DNA from: Plutella xylostella | Taxonomy: Eukaryota > Arthropoda > Insecta > Lepidoptera > Plutellidae | Direction: 5' to 3' | DNA: 64,000 nucleotides | Assembly: GCF_932276165.1 (NCBI RefSeq) | Contig: NC_063987.1 | Location: 1,922,001-1,986,000 of the forward strand | Shown here: piece by piece, positions 22,130 to 33,531 of the stretch | Layout: each line of letters starts with the position of its first letter | Numbering within the stretch: position 1 is the stretch's first letter | Translations under genes and position numbers: made by a program | Notes under the pieces: generated by a model | What the model saw: only the letters and a program-made list of their open reading frames with translations | The model's database searches: none | What the model was told of the DNA's origin: nothing

Positions 22130-23225
22130 GAAATATAAACAAACAAAAGCTTTCCTCCTGTATGTCACGTCCAATACGTCTGGATTTTACTCAATAGACG
22201 GTCCTTCGTAAATTAAATTGCATTTTCTTTTTTGGGGAGATTTTTTAAAGGTCTTCACATGTCCGCTTTTCTTTTAAAATATCACGTTACAATACGGACG
22301 TGGGTTAGTTTTTTGTCCCATTATTTTTTTATTGCTTTCATGTGCCCCTAATAAGGGAAACCTTAGAATTGTTGTACGTTTTTGAGTATTATTTTTGAGG
22401 AAGATCGTGTTAGGTATATCAAACTATCGGAGGGAACTGGACGTGGATTGAATTACAAGTTGTAATATTATTATGGAAAGAGCTTTTTAAGCTTTCAAAA
22501 TAACAGTGGTAAGTACCTATAAATTTTACGCGAAAGTCTGTGTGTCTGTGGAATCCGAAAAAACAAACGTTAAAAATAATTAAAGCGTTAAGTATTTAAG
22601 CTTTTCAAACAGTTAAGTTACTATACAATGTAGAAAATATATTCTCACTGTATGGCTAAGAAAATAAGTTCAAAATTTCACAAAAACTCTCTATTGAAAG
22701 TAATGAAAAGAAAGTAGCGGTGATAAGGGCAAAATATAAAACAATTGACAGTGGAAAGTTCTGGAAAAGCACCGGATATTAGTGCTATGAAGTCTCGACT
22801 GGTGTAATATTGTGCTTTTGTATTATACAGGGTGGCTTCTTTAAACGAATCAGAAATAGAGTCCCTTCATAAGTAATCTAAATTGTATTTCTTTAAGTAT
22901 TGGTCTAATAGGGAATATGCATGTGATTCAAATAAAGGTTACATATTATTTTTTATAAACTTTGCTCCGTAACATGTGACCTAAGACATAAGTATATGTC
23001 AATCTCAGAATAATCTATGCCCATAGCGTAGGCGCGACTGGCGAAACTCATTATTCTAAGCCGTGAAACGAGACTGTGACGTCACACAAAGTTTTGGGTA
23101 TTCAAAGTGGTCGTGTTGATTATACATTTTTAACTTTCTTTAAAATACCTTAAATAGCTTTTTTGGCGTTGAAATTTTTTTTAACTATAATAAAGCGGTG
23201 TAATACTATCCAATAAGAATATAAA
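22130..23225. other. intergenic; isolated CRE palindrome
   Basis: The only structure noted is the perfect palindrome TGTGACGTCACA at 23075-23086. No gene start is visible near it. Confidence 0.35.
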
Positions 23226-23405
23226 AAATAAGGAGCGCTACGACACTCTGTCCTCAGCTTGGATGGATGTAATAAATGATTGAGTATTGAGCTTTCCTCA
23301 TTCAGCCACTAGTCTAATGTCGTCACTGCTACGCGCCCAGGGTGGTCCCGACTACGAATGCCTATCCTCCACTTGAGAACTCGTTTATCCCACCGCTCAT
23401 ATTTT
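23226..23405. repeat. unidentified GC-richer island, possible interspersed repeat
   Basis: The start GGAGCGCTACGACACTCTGT resembles 2571-2590, and the whole stretch is GC-richer than its flanks, which suggests an imported repeat. No ORF or structural RNA was recognised. Confidence 0.3.
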
Positions 23406-23485
23406 CTTCAGCATCGATTTTAAGAGGTTGGATCATAGAAATTATATACTAAAAGAATACGAATGAAACCGCCACAGACATGCAA

Positions 23486-23487
<2 letters not shown>

Positions 23488-23523
<36 letters not shown>
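23488..23523. repeat. (TA)n microsatellite
   Basis: An alternating TA tract of more than 30 bases, within AT-rich sequence. Confidence 0.9.
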
Positions 23524-23526
<3 letters not shown>

Positions 23527-24005
23527 CATATTTATAACACCACCTTTTTCGATAAGTACTTGGTTAAAAATAAACCCATCCTAATGGGTGAAATCTGTGT
23601 AACTAATTGATTCTTTTTGCGAGTGCCTGCGTCTAATAGTCGCCATTTTTAAACGGCATCGCTGATGGTTATTTTAATGCAAGCCTTTCATTTTTAATTC
23701 ACTGAATCGTTTGAAAAATAACGTGTCTCTGCCCAGCTTTTGCGTAATATTTCATTTTTGCGTTACATTAAAGCTTGAGCTTTTTTGGCGCCCGCGAGAA
23801 AAATATCGAGTTTGGAGTGACATAAGATACTCCAAAATCGAGCTACAGTGCAGTCAATGATCCAGCGGTACAAAGATTACTCATTCAAAAGATTGTCTCT
23901 ATAAAGTTAAGCGTCCACAGACCTATCAGTATCGCACCAAACGGATTGTCATAAATGTATGGAGAAACGGCATCGGCCTCGGCAATGCCGACCGAATTTA
24001 GAAGA
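23524..24005. other. intergenic, nothing recognised
   Basis: Contains one small inverted repeat (TTGGAGT / ACTCCAA near 23815), but no gene or element that I can support. Confidence 0.35.
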
Positions 24006-24309
24006 CGACCGAATGGCGTAGTGGTTAGTGACCCTGACTACTGAGCCCGGAGGTCCCGGGTTCGATTCCCGGCTTGGTCAGATATTTGTACTCGGGTCTT
24101 GGGTGTTGATATTTATATTTAGTATGTATCTATCTATATATTTGTGTAGATATATCAGCTGTCCGACACCCATAACACAGGTTCTGCCTAGCTTGGGGTC
24201 GGATGGCCGTGTGTGAGATGTCCCCCCATATTTATTTATTTATTATTTATTATTTATTATTTATTATTTATTATTTATTATTTATTATTTATTTTATTTT
24301 ATTTATTTA
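24006..24309 (+). mobile_element. SINE with family A head but a different body; TTAT-repeat tail
   Basis: The first 80 bases match the SINE A head (CGACCGAATGGCGTAGTGG ... GGTTCGATTCCCGGC). After the ATATTTGTACTCGGGTCTTG linker the body is unrelated to SINE A (CCATAACACAGGTTCTGCC, CTTGGGGTCGGATGGCC). It ends in a long (TTAT)n tract instead of GT repeats. Such a tail region is usually borrowed from the partner LINE. No clear target duplication was found. Confidence 0.8.
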
Positions 24310-24865
24310 ATGTCGATGAAGAAGATGCACTTTTGTGAATTCCTATACAAAGAATACTTACCTTTATACAAACATACTGATCAAACAAAGTATATACGCA
24401 AATGGATTGGTTTGTTTGTTTGTATCGAACATCGACTGCAAACACAGTTGGCAAGATTGGTAATTTAATGAAATACCTACATATTTTTCTTTTGCTTACT
24501 GTACAATACTACAATACGGAATTGTAACTAATAAAGCATGTAGGTATGTACAGTCTATGAATGAACACATCTAGGTACATAGGTACCTACTAAATATTTG
24601 ATATCTACATAATATACAGATATCCAATATTTTACACAGAGATCCGCCACAACCTTTCTACAGAACTTATCAGCAGTTGCTATAAAGTCGAAAATTGAAT
24701 AAAGATACGTTCTAAGGCTTTCTCAGTATTTAACCGGTTACAAATTGAATATCGGGAGGTTTTGTTCGCATTCTGTAAACAGTATGTAAACGACGACATG
24801 CGAGTCTGTATGTCTGTTTGTTTTTATACAGACCATGTTTAGGGGACATACGGGGATGCTTATTC
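24310..24865. other. intergenic, nothing recognised
   Basis: No gene or repeat that I can support. Confidence 0.35.
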
Positions 24866-25007
24866 TTTCTACTAATATTATAAGGTGGAAGTTTGTGAGG
24901 ATGTGTGTGAATGTTTTTTACTTCTTCATGTCAAAACAGTTGTACGGATTTTAATGATTTTTTTATGGAGTTAGCTGACACGAAAGCGAAGCTCGCGGGA
25001 ACAGGTA
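24866..25007 (+). mobile_element. Helitron-like element, second subtype
   Basis: It starts TTCTACTAATATTATAAGG, continues GTTTGTGAGGATGTGTGTG, and ends GCGAAGCTCGCGGGAACAG then GTAGT. This has the same end architecture as the TCTG-type copies but a different interior and no TCTG tract. Its reverse complement is partly present at 1636-1735. Confidence 0.55.
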
Positions 25008-25232
25008 GTTGTAGATATTTTTGTCACGACACTCACGACATAATCAACATTATATTTCTTAGTTACCAAAACGTGGAGTCAGTAATGTGTTTTGTATTCT
25101 TCGGATATAAATGAATGGGTCATCATCATATTATGATGCTTCTCGAGACACGGGTTCATTAGTTCCTTTTATGTCCTAAACTGCTTTGGGAGCACAACTT
25201 GTAAACTATAACGTATATTAATTATCAGATCT

Positions 25233-25580
25233 ATCATCATCATCATCATCATGTCCTCCACACCGTATCCGGCGACGGCGAATCCTGTATGTTCAATCCG
25301 GGTTGTTGTTTTGGTGGGCTCTGATGTGACTTGCAAAGCCAAACTTCGTCTTGAAAACACGACTACAAGGCGTACAGTACAGTTGGCCAGACGAGTTGTA
25401 CGTGTAGTTGTAGGAGGGCTTCGGTCTAGTTTTCCGTGCTTGGCGTTTTGCATTCCGACAAAGAGTTGGGAGGAGCGTGCGCGTAGTAGACCAGAATGGC
25501 GTCATACCGTCCACACAAATGTGGACCGTTTCGAACAGAAGCGTCTGGAAGACCTTGATCAGATCTACAAACAAATAAAC
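25233..25580 (-). pseudogene. 5'-inverted C-terminal fragment of an RTE-like retrotransposon
   Basis: On the minus strand, 25440 down to 25260 encodes KRQARKTRPKPSYNYTY and then a C2H2-like finger, CTPCSRVFKTKFGFASHIRAH (one residue pair per Zn ligand set, C-x2-C-x12-H-x3-H). This is the usual C-terminal end of such ORFs, followed leftward by a (GAT)n tail. The piece that should precede it (SRPEWRHTVHTNVDRFEQKR, LEDLDQ) lies at about 25480-25570 in the opposite orientation. A 3' part in one direction with the 5' part flipped is the signature of twin priming during target-primed reverse transcription. It is a dead insertion. Confidence 0.65.
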
Positions 25581-25761
25581 GCCAATTTTCTAATGTCGCA
25601 TAACAAAATTCATTCAGATTGACTCTGCAAGTTGGTACCTTTCGGCTTTACTTAGATAGTAAATATAGGTATAGATACCATACCTTTAGACGAACAGTTC
25701 CATGTAACAACACAGTCCCGTATGTCGTCCACACTACATTAATCTGTATTCCAGCAAGCGT

Positions 25762-25785
25762 TGCTTCTTTCTTTCTTTCTTTCTC
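25762..25785 (+). repeat. (TTTC)n microsatellite
   Basis: About five tandem CTTT units in otherwise featureless sequence. Confidence 0.85.
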
Positions 25786-25789
25786 TACC

Positions 25790-26071
25790 CATTGTTCGAT
25801 ACAGATAGAAGCATTCGTGAACCAATGTCGCGTATTGCATACAGCTGCACTAATACTGCAATTCTATTAGCAAACTCTGTCTCGATCTTGTTTACATGTT
25901 AATTTTGAACTGTGGAACTGGATTTCTTTGTTGGGAATAATTTCTGGCGGTTTTGGAGGTTATATGATGTATTTTTTTTAGTAAGTAAGTGGATTTTGTT
26001 GCCTTATCTGACTTTTTTAATGTGAGACGGCTGATGAAACCTACACAATGCCTATGAAGTATACAATATAA
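25790..26071. other. intergenic, nothing recognised
   Basis: No gene or repeat that I can support. Confidence 0.35.
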
Positions 26072-26276
26072 CTAGCTGTTCCCGCGAGCTCCACCTCGCC
26101 TTAAAAAGTTTTTTCCGCGGGAATTCCGGGATAAAAAGTAGCCTATGTTCTTTCCCAGAGTCTAAACCATCTGTATACCAAATTTCATTCTAATCCGTCA
26201 GTAGTTTTGGCGTGAAAGCGTTACAGACAGACAGACAGACACAGTTATTTTCGCATTTATAATATTATAGTTAGGA
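26072..26276 (-). mobile_element. non-autonomous Helitron-like element (TCTG type)
   Basis: Plus strand reads CTAGCTGTTCCCGCGAGC at the left and TATAGTTAGGA at the right, the reverse complement of the 4588-4810 copy. The tetranucleotide tract is short (GACAGACAGACAGACAG). Flanking A and T fit Helitron insertion. Confidence 0.78.
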
Positions 26277-26279
26277 TGG

Positions 26280-27240
26280 CTAGTATTCTGTTCAGTTATT
26301 TAAAAAAACGTACCCATATCTCTCAACACACCAACAGCGATGTTTCTGAATAACGTAACTCTACAAAAGACTCTTGTTTATTTTCAATCCACGTCCTATA
26401 TTAGGGTAACACATATATCGTTTTAACAAAATTGATATGTTTATCCATCTTCCTAGCCGGACCCTTATGCGTCTTCATTTGAAGTCCAAAATTCGCCTTT
26501 ATTACCACGGTGACAGTACTCGATCTTGAATAACTTGTGTGGTGCATTACGGATACTTTTTACCGTTTTATATTTTTTTGCGTAAAGAAAATATTATCTG
26601 TAATCCTTTATAAAAGGGTCCGGTGGGTGAAATCAAAGAGACTGGACAAGTTGACAAATATTCCAGTTATTTTGATCTCGGAAATATAAACCGATTCTAT
26701 TGACAAATCTGCCATGTAATTTAGAAGGTAGACTTTGTTATGGAAGGGTTTCTAAGCTACTTGTGTAGGGTGGGATGATGGAACTTTAGGTTTTTGTACA
26801 GATAATGCTTATTGAATATTGGCCAATTTCGTATTATGGTATGTACCTATCTGCATTTGATGGAATATTTTATTTTTAATACTTCGTTAACTGTCCATTG
26901 GCCTATTAGTCATATCAGCTTAGTTATAATTACTTATATAGCTGTATAAGCTTTACAATATATATCTAGGCGCATGAGTTAGGTATTTTTAGGAAATGAG
27001 ATCACCTGTGGAATAATCACATATACTTACATAAAATGTAAATGATATTAAATAGATCCCTCAAAACTCTTCCACTTAAAGTATTTTCATATAATAAATA
27101 AAAAAACAACAACAAAACGTTTTCCAATACAGCTGCAGCCAGTCTAATGTTTAAAACATTTCCCCTGCATGATTGAATGTTGCCAGCGCCCGGTATTTTT
27201 TCCCCGAGAAATGGGGTATTTTGCCCATATTCCTGCGCCT
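26280..27240. other. intergenic, nothing recognised
   Basis: No gene, RNA or repeat that I can support. Confidence 0.35.
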
Positions 27241-27243
27241 AAA

Positions 27244-27583
27244 CCACAGACATATATGACTAGATGCCACAAATGCACTTCTATGTGAACCGGGCGTGCC
27301 AAAATTGGTACAGGAATTATTATTTATGACACTGATAATGACAGCAGGACGGAACTATATAGTTTGTCCATAGAGAGAATGTATTTTTGGCATTTGAAAT
27401 CCCATAGACGTTTGATGACTGCAATGGATAACCAACTAAGTAAGTAATTACTAGACATAATCGAACGTCAAAAACGCATTCTCTCAATGGACAAACTATA
27501 AATGTATGAAGTTGATCATAAATGATCAACCAACACGCGCAGTATGTAACACTTGGGGTATCTACTGTCATATATGTCTGTGG
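27244..27583. mobile_element. 340-bp foldback element with nested inverted repeats
   Basis: The outer arms CCACAGACATATATGAC (27244) and GTCATATATGTCTGTGG (ending 27583) are exact complements. Inside them, TATAGTTTGTCCATAGAGAG (27357) pairs with its near-complement ending about 27500 over some 30 bases. The sequence between outer and inner arms also pairs loosely, and a perfect GTTGATCATAAATGATCAAC sits in the right arm. It reads as one long imperfect foldback, or as a MITE inside a MITE. No coding sequence. Confidence 0.75.
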
Positions 27584-27589
27584 CCTAAA

Positions 27590-29825
27590 CAATAAACCTC
27601 CCTGAGCGATGTTTGACGGATGAGTGGGTACCAGGGTCGCATAGAAGGGTAGGCTCAGAAGTCAACCGTGACGAGTATGGAGACATGGAAATGTGTTTTT
27701 TTATATTATGTTTTGCCGTGGAGTGTCGAGGTTTGATTTATTTGATAAAGTTCTACTAGTCAGCGATATACCTGACGCCTAGGGGAATATTTTATGCACA
27801 AACTACACAAGAAATGCTTTTCAAATATGTGTGATTGATTATATATTTTACAAATTTACAGGTCATTAGATGACATATTAATATAGCTACTTTTTCTAAA
27901 AATAAAATCTAAATCATTTAAATTTTGTACCTTCTGAAACTCACAAACTGCTTATTCAAACATTGACGGTTTGTTATGTAGGTAGTTTGACAAGGTACAA
28001 AGTGTATACACTAGCTAATTATGCAGCTGACCGTACCAAATGAGATCGATACAAAACCCAGTAAATCTAAATGAACCACAATTAAAAATAAAAGAGCCAA
28101 CAACATCCATACACGTACCAACTTCTGTTTAACATTACCTTAATTGAATAAAGTTTGAGCACAAACATTTGCAGTGTTCGTGCAGAGCTGAATAAAACTA
28201 AATTAAACTGTCTTTTCTTGCTTAACCGCTGTATAAATCCGACTCACGTAACCGGGTTTAGTTAAACTCGGGTTAGGTTGGAAATCTGGTGAAGCTGACA
28301 TGTGTTGTTGTGAATTTAAAAGAGTTATGAAGAAAATTCTGTTGAAGGTGGCAAATTGTACCTTCTGTCTTATTAATAATTATAATGGTTATTTTGACAT
28401 CGACAGCATTTAATTGAGATCAGCAGCTGCGGGACGCGGGAATGTGTGAGAGAGAGACTAGAACAGATAAAAAAGAACTTTTTTTTCAATCAAATCAAAT
28501 TGGCAATCATTTACTGTTTGCTTTGTCATCCTTAAAGATCAAAGAGCAATACTATACCTGAAATTATTTAAGTAGTTACTTAAAAAAATATTAACGCTGG
28601 GTTTGTTTTCCTGCCTTGCAAAATAATATAACGCAGGAAGCATTTTGAACAAAATGCACACATTATAAAGTACCGTTGACAACGCAAATAATACCTCACT
28701 CTTCTCTGGCTGGAGCCCCATTTGCAGAGGACGAAGAACAAAGAAGCGTTGGCTGTCAGCGAATTTCCGTTTGAAAATGGAATGCGGTGATCTCCGACCG
28801 TGTCCAACGGCCAACCGTCTCGGTGGAATGGAACGATTTTAAAAATATACACGTATTCCGCTTTTAAGAAGACAAAAAAGGTGCAATGGGGGATTATTTT
28901 GTTGACAGTACTTTTGTTTGATAAGCGGGATTTGTAATGCATGTTAGAATCTGGGTTTTTGATATTCGTTTTGGTTATTTATAAAATGATTTACCATCTT
29001 AGTGCAGCTGTAATATAAATCGGTTAAATAACTTATATATTCAAAGACAAGTTATTTAATAGCACGTCAAAGTAAATAAAAATAAAATACGAAAAAACAT
29101 GAAAGTAAACTAAATAAAATACTTACGGAAAATATAATGTTCTTTTTTTGTAAAGAAACTAATGAATTCTATCAAAGCCATTCAATAACAAATAACTTTT
29201 TTCATAACCCTTTGACGGCGCTGCTAGTAAAAAAAGGTTATTAACAGTTCAAATGGCAAGTGGCAAATGGCAATAATTGCAATATTTCAAAGTCGGATTT
29301 TCAAAGGAAAACAATAAGTTTAAAGAATTTGCGCGAGCATAAAAACAGCTTAAGGGTTTAATTTTTTTCACCCCTCTTAATAAAAAAAAACCCCTTTGGT
29401 GTCTCCAGTAATTAACAAGGGAGTTCAAAGATTCAGCGGGTGCTATGATTCTATATTGTAACATTTTTTCTAAAGGGTTAAGATAAGTACGATTTTTGTT
29501 ATTCAGATATTTCAAGATATTTTCCCTGTTGTGTGTATATTTTACTATGTCTTAAATTACTGGAAATACTTAGTTAAGAATATAATATATTTATTTACTT
29601 TTGTTTTTATAGTAATTTCAGAATAGGATATTTGAATAAAAACATGATTTTTAACCAAACATTTTGTGGGTAAATCTAAAAATGTATTCCTAATCTAGTA
29701 ATTAAATTATTTCAGTAGGTTATTGTGGCCCATTTGCGTAACTTTTACATTTATAAATAACTACTAATTAAATTAACCTGTATTAATTGTTTCTAGAACA
29801 TTATAATTTTCTTTTACCTACTAAC
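27590..29825. other. intergenic, no supported gene
   Basis: A GC-richer patch around 28690-28840 carries overlapping minus-strand open frames of 91 and 120 codons with no recognisable motif. I leave them uncalled. Confidence 0.35.
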
Positions 29826-29830
29826 TATAT

Positions 29831-29932
29831 TCCATAATGCTGATACCCAATGGCCGCTATTGTTTAAAACATTTAATTGAAATTTGAATACGTTATGATT
29901 TGGTATTATTCTGAAGCACGGTTAAATGTACT
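29831..29932. mobile_element. MITE family C, left part, interrupted by a retrotransposon
   Basis: TCCATAATGCTGATACCCAA ... AAAACATTTAATTGAAATTT ... GGTTAAATGTAC aligns with the left half of the family C copies at 4.1, 15.7 and 46.6 kb. The match stops where the reverse-transcriptase element begins and resumes about 1.1 kb later at 31029. Confidence 0.65.
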
Positions 29933-30852
29933 CTAATAAACAGTCAAATGTGGTGAAGTGGATGAACACTTTTTCAAGACCGTACAGGATGGAGTGCGGG
30001 GTGAGGCAAGGGGGGCTCAGTTCGCCCTCCTTGTTTAACCTTTACATAAACGCCCTTATTGAGGAGCTCAGTGGGTGTCGTGTCGGTTGTCACATCGACG
30101 GGGTTTGCGTCAACAATATTAGTTACGCGGACGACATGGCTCTGCTGAGTGCCTCGCCGGGCGGCCTCGCACATCTCCTGGGTATCTGCGAGAAATACGC
30201 AGCTTCCCATGGGCTGTTATATAATACGACGAAGAGCGAATGCATGGTCTTCGGGGCTGGTTGTGGCTATGCGAATAATATACCACCTTTTAAACTGAAT
30301 GGTTCCGTCTTGAAACGAGTCCAGCAGTTTAAATACCTGGGTCACATAATCACATCTGGCCTGGGGGACGATGCCGATATTGAAAGGGAGCGCCGTGCGC
30401 TGGCAGTCCGAGCCAACATGATCGCGCGGCGGTTCGCGCGCTGCACCCGCCAGGTGAATATCACGCTGTTCAGGGCGTACTGCACGTCCCTGTACACGTG
30501 CGCGCTGTGGGCTAGCTACACGCAGCGCCGGTACAGCGCGCTGCGGGTGCAGTACAACGACGCGCTGCGGGCGCTGCTGGGGCGGCCCCGCTGGTGCAGC
30601 GCGTCCGGCATGTTCGCGGAGGCGCGGGTGGACTGCTTCCACGCCACCATGCGCAAGAGAGCCTCCTCGTTGTTGTGCCGAGTGCGCGGCAGCACCAACA
30701 CCGTCCTGAGCATGATCGCTGCGAGTAGGCTGGACTTCCTGTACATGCGACACTGTTCCAGCCTGCACGCTCCAATGTTGAGAATTGGATTATGTACCTA
30801 CCCTGACGTGATTGTGATATTTTATTTAATTTTATTAATTTTAATTTTATGA
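29926..30852 (+). pseudogene. 5'-truncated non-LTR reverse transcriptase (YADD), inserted in a MITE
   Basis: The open frame of 308 codons encodes the second half of a reverse transcriptase: GVRQGGLSSPSLFNLYIN (residues 25-42), the catalytic ISYADDM (YADD at 67-70), KSECMVF, and LKRVQQFKYLGHI, followed by a thumb-like and C-terminal region. The endonuclease and the first catalytic Asp motif are absent. The first ATG (29926) belongs to the host MITE, not to the element, which really starts near 29933. Codon third positions are GC-rich, unlike the flanks. A 3' UTR and tail reach 31028. It resembles LINE proteins common in Lepidoptera; the clade is not assigned. It cannot move by itself. Confidence 0.85.
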
Positions 30853-31028
30853 TTTTATAATGTATGATTTTGTATTTTATATTTTTGTATTTTTAATTAT
30901 GATATTTTTAATGAAATTTTACTTACTTAGATTAATGTAATTATTTTTGATTTTATTGCATGTGTTTTAATGATTTTTTGTAATTAATTATGGACCTTGT
31001 TGTTTGAAATAAAATGATTATTATTAAT
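30853..31028 (+). repeat. 3' UTR and tail of the 30-kb reverse transcriptase element
   Basis: An AT-rich tract leads to TTATGGACCTTGTTGTTTGA, then AATAAAATGATTATTATTAA. An AATAAA-containing simple tail ends at the point where MITE family C sequence resumes, which fixes the 3' boundary. Confidence 0.7.
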
Positions 31029-31121
31029 AATGCAGACGGCGTCATTAGCTAGCCTTTTTCCGTATATAAGTAATTTGTTACTATTATTGTCACTGGAACT
31101 TTTTCATTGCCCGCCCAACTA
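31029..31121. mobile_element. MITE family C, right part, interrupted by a retrotransposon
   Basis: AATGCAGACGGCGTCATTAG ... GTCACTGGAACTTTTTCATT then GCCCG is the right half of family C. The last bases of the terminal repeat have decayed. Together with 29831-29932 it makes one MITE split by a 1.1-kb insertion. Confidence 0.75.
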
Positions 31122-31774
31122 TGTATTTTTTCTACCAAAATACGTAGTTAACCCGCCGTTTTGATTAATCGGCGATATGTTAATGATCGGTTCTGGTTTA
31201 CAGCCGCCGGTGGACATATATCTTTTCGCAATTAGTATTTATGGGTTATTGCGAATTTGAACATTGTTCTGCGGTTTGTGGATGAGTTATTGTTATGAGG
31301 ATGTTTGAATTGGTTTTCATCTTCATTATGTGTGTAGCTGGATTGGAATTAAAACTCTTTCCATGGGGATTTTAACTCAGTGTGTGCTTTGTTTACTTAT
31401 TTTAACACTTTTTTAGGTTAGTATACATACTTATTCTGAAATAATAGAGAACCTTAGTAGTTGTGTATAAACAAACAAAAATATATTTAAAATAATAATT
31501 TACCTATAAATACAAAACGAAGATTTAATACAAGGAGCATTTTCTACCAACAACCATACATTGTATAATTTTCAGAACGATCATTACGTTGCACCCGCCC
31601 AACTCTACCAACGTGCCAACTCTAAGTTACGCTAACTAAGATTAATCTAAATCCCACGGTCAAGTCATTTGAGCTCGGTTACTGCAGTTGTGTCGTCAAT
31701 CATCGCGATATCTTCTAATTGACAGCTCAAGTGGCGATCGGTAGACGTGTCGAGTCATGCAAGATACACCTTCG
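31122..31774. other. intergenic, nothing recognised
   Basis: No gene or repeat that I can support. Confidence 0.35.
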
Positions 31775-31865
31775 TATACAGGGTGGTGTCGAGTTCTCGA
31801 GTGGAGACCAGAAGCACGCGTGGGCCGCCATTTAGTCTACTGGACTAAAGATAGGCCACGTAGCG
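31775..31865 (+). pseudogene. possible RTE C-terminal scrap
   Basis: The plus strand reads RVLEWRPEARVGRHLVYWTKD. Its spacing of EWRP, GR and WT.D matches the EWRPRT...GRPP.RWTDD motif near the end of RTE ORFs. It is very short, and the match is by memory of the motif only. Confidence 0.4.
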
Positions 31866-31919
31866 TGGAAAATCGAGAACTTAATTATGTTATAGCGCAT
31901 TATGGGAAAGACCTTCGTA

Positions 31920-32045
31920 TAAATATAAAGGTTGTCTGGCAGAGATCACTTTAAGTGATGAAACCGCCCTGATTGATACCCTAATTAAGTTACAACTGTA
32001 AATTTTATTATCATTTTTGGTGTACAAATAAAGTGTATTATATCT
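31920..32045 (+). repeat. retroelement 3' end related to the EcKL 3' UTR
   Basis: AAAGGTTGTCTGGCAGAGAT, then CACTTTAAGTGATGA and ACCGCC, and about 70 bases later GTACAAATAAAG. A second copy is at 44075-44185. The hairpin-like GATCACTTTAAGTGAT is conserved in form in all three. Confidence 0.6.
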
Positions 32046-33531
32046 AATATATAAATATGTTTTCAATGATTTTTTTGTTGATACTTGTGATATTCTTTTT
32101 TGAAAAAGTGTACCTATAGCATCTAATAACACAGCACCCTGTACATAAATGGATCTGCGGACCACCTCGCGAGCTGTCGACAGCAGCAGCTCGTTAATCA
32201 CAGTCTGAGCTAGATCTAGAAATCTAGACGGCTCGTTCCGATCTAGTGCTTCGGCACGGCCAATGCTCTAAAGTGCTTGGTTTTATGTTGGTTAGTTTCT
32301 GTGGAAATAAGAATACAATATTGGAAATTTTGTTTATAGAGGCCTCTGGGTATATATTATTAGTGTCAATGTCAGCCCCAATGTCTATTTATATTTCTAG
32401 GACATCTAAAAGACCTTTTGTAAACTTTTTATTTGAAATAATTTCTTATATTTCCACGAATTCTATCTATGTTGTAAAACCCCATTCTATACGTATAATA
32501 AACTTACTGTCTATAGCAAACTTCGCTTTATTCAGGACATAGAAAGTGCGTGCGAACGACCGGTAACAGTTAACATACATATAAAAACGACCGACCGAAA
32601 TAACTGTCCAGTTTCCAATAACTAAAAATACCATAAAAAGGAACTGAACTGCAGCATGAAATGAAAATGGGTGGTCCCTGCTGTGTGATTAGATGTTACG
32701 ACAGTGGTTCGGCATGCGAAGAAAGCGTGCCCAGAAACGGTTATTTTGAAGAAACACGTAAAGGACAAAGGCAGGGTTCTATGGACGTTTTGTACCACTA
32801 TGGAAATGACGGGTTCCGTAATGAAAGTACCATGATTAGAGAGACACTGTACAGGTACACAAGTCAATTAATTACTAGATTTTTAGAAGCTGGGAGAAAA
32901 GAGAAAAACGGAAAAAAGAATCTTTAAAATGTAGTCGCAATGGAACGTAAACATTCATACAGGAAGAATGGAACGTCAAGTGAAGTAATGTTTATGCCAA
33001 GTACTCTGTGATTTACGTCATAAATGTCTAGGTTGGATCTCAGTATAATGATAAAAATTGACAAACCAGAGCAGAAAAATTGAAATGATAAAAAAATGTG
33101 TCATGTCAACAACTAAACGTCAACACCATGTCAACACTTGAACAACACAAGACGAACAACGTGAATAATAATTTGATAATAATATGTTAGGTATATCAAG
33201 TTATATGTTTACGTTTAAATAAATACGGGACGTGCAACGTACATAATAAATATAATGATTTTATTAATATTATCGACTAGATCAGGTACTACTTTCATCA
33301 TGGAATAATGTTATACCTACTTATCCAACTTCTGAAGTTTTAAATTGCCATTCCGCAACAGGGATCTGCTATGCCATTTCGAAATGCTATATGTAAAGGT
33401 TCTACTATATGGGTATGCATTTGGCGAGTAATGTAATGAAATAAAATATACTGTTTAAAAGATCGTTGTTTTATTTACATAACATAATTTGCCTGGAATC
33501 AACTTTAGGAATTTTATGTTCCTATTACCAC
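32046..33531. other. intergenic, no supported gene
   Basis: Open frames of up to about 100 codons occur on both strands without recognisable content. A local palindromic stretch, CTAGATCTAGAAATCTAG, is present near 32211. Confidence 0.35.

Noticed and set aside
23075..23086. TGTGACGTCACA palindrome as a functional CRE
   Set aside because: No gene start within kilobases; kept only as a note in the interval description.
24230..24309. TTAT repeats as a CRISPR-like or satellite array
   Set aside because: It is a simple-repeat SINE tail with no spacers; CRISPR arrays are not expected in an insect nuclear genome.
30217..30775. long minus-strand open frames (183, 87 and 76 codons)
   Set aside because: They are shadows of the GC-rich plus-strand reverse transcriptase; no motif is recognisable in them.
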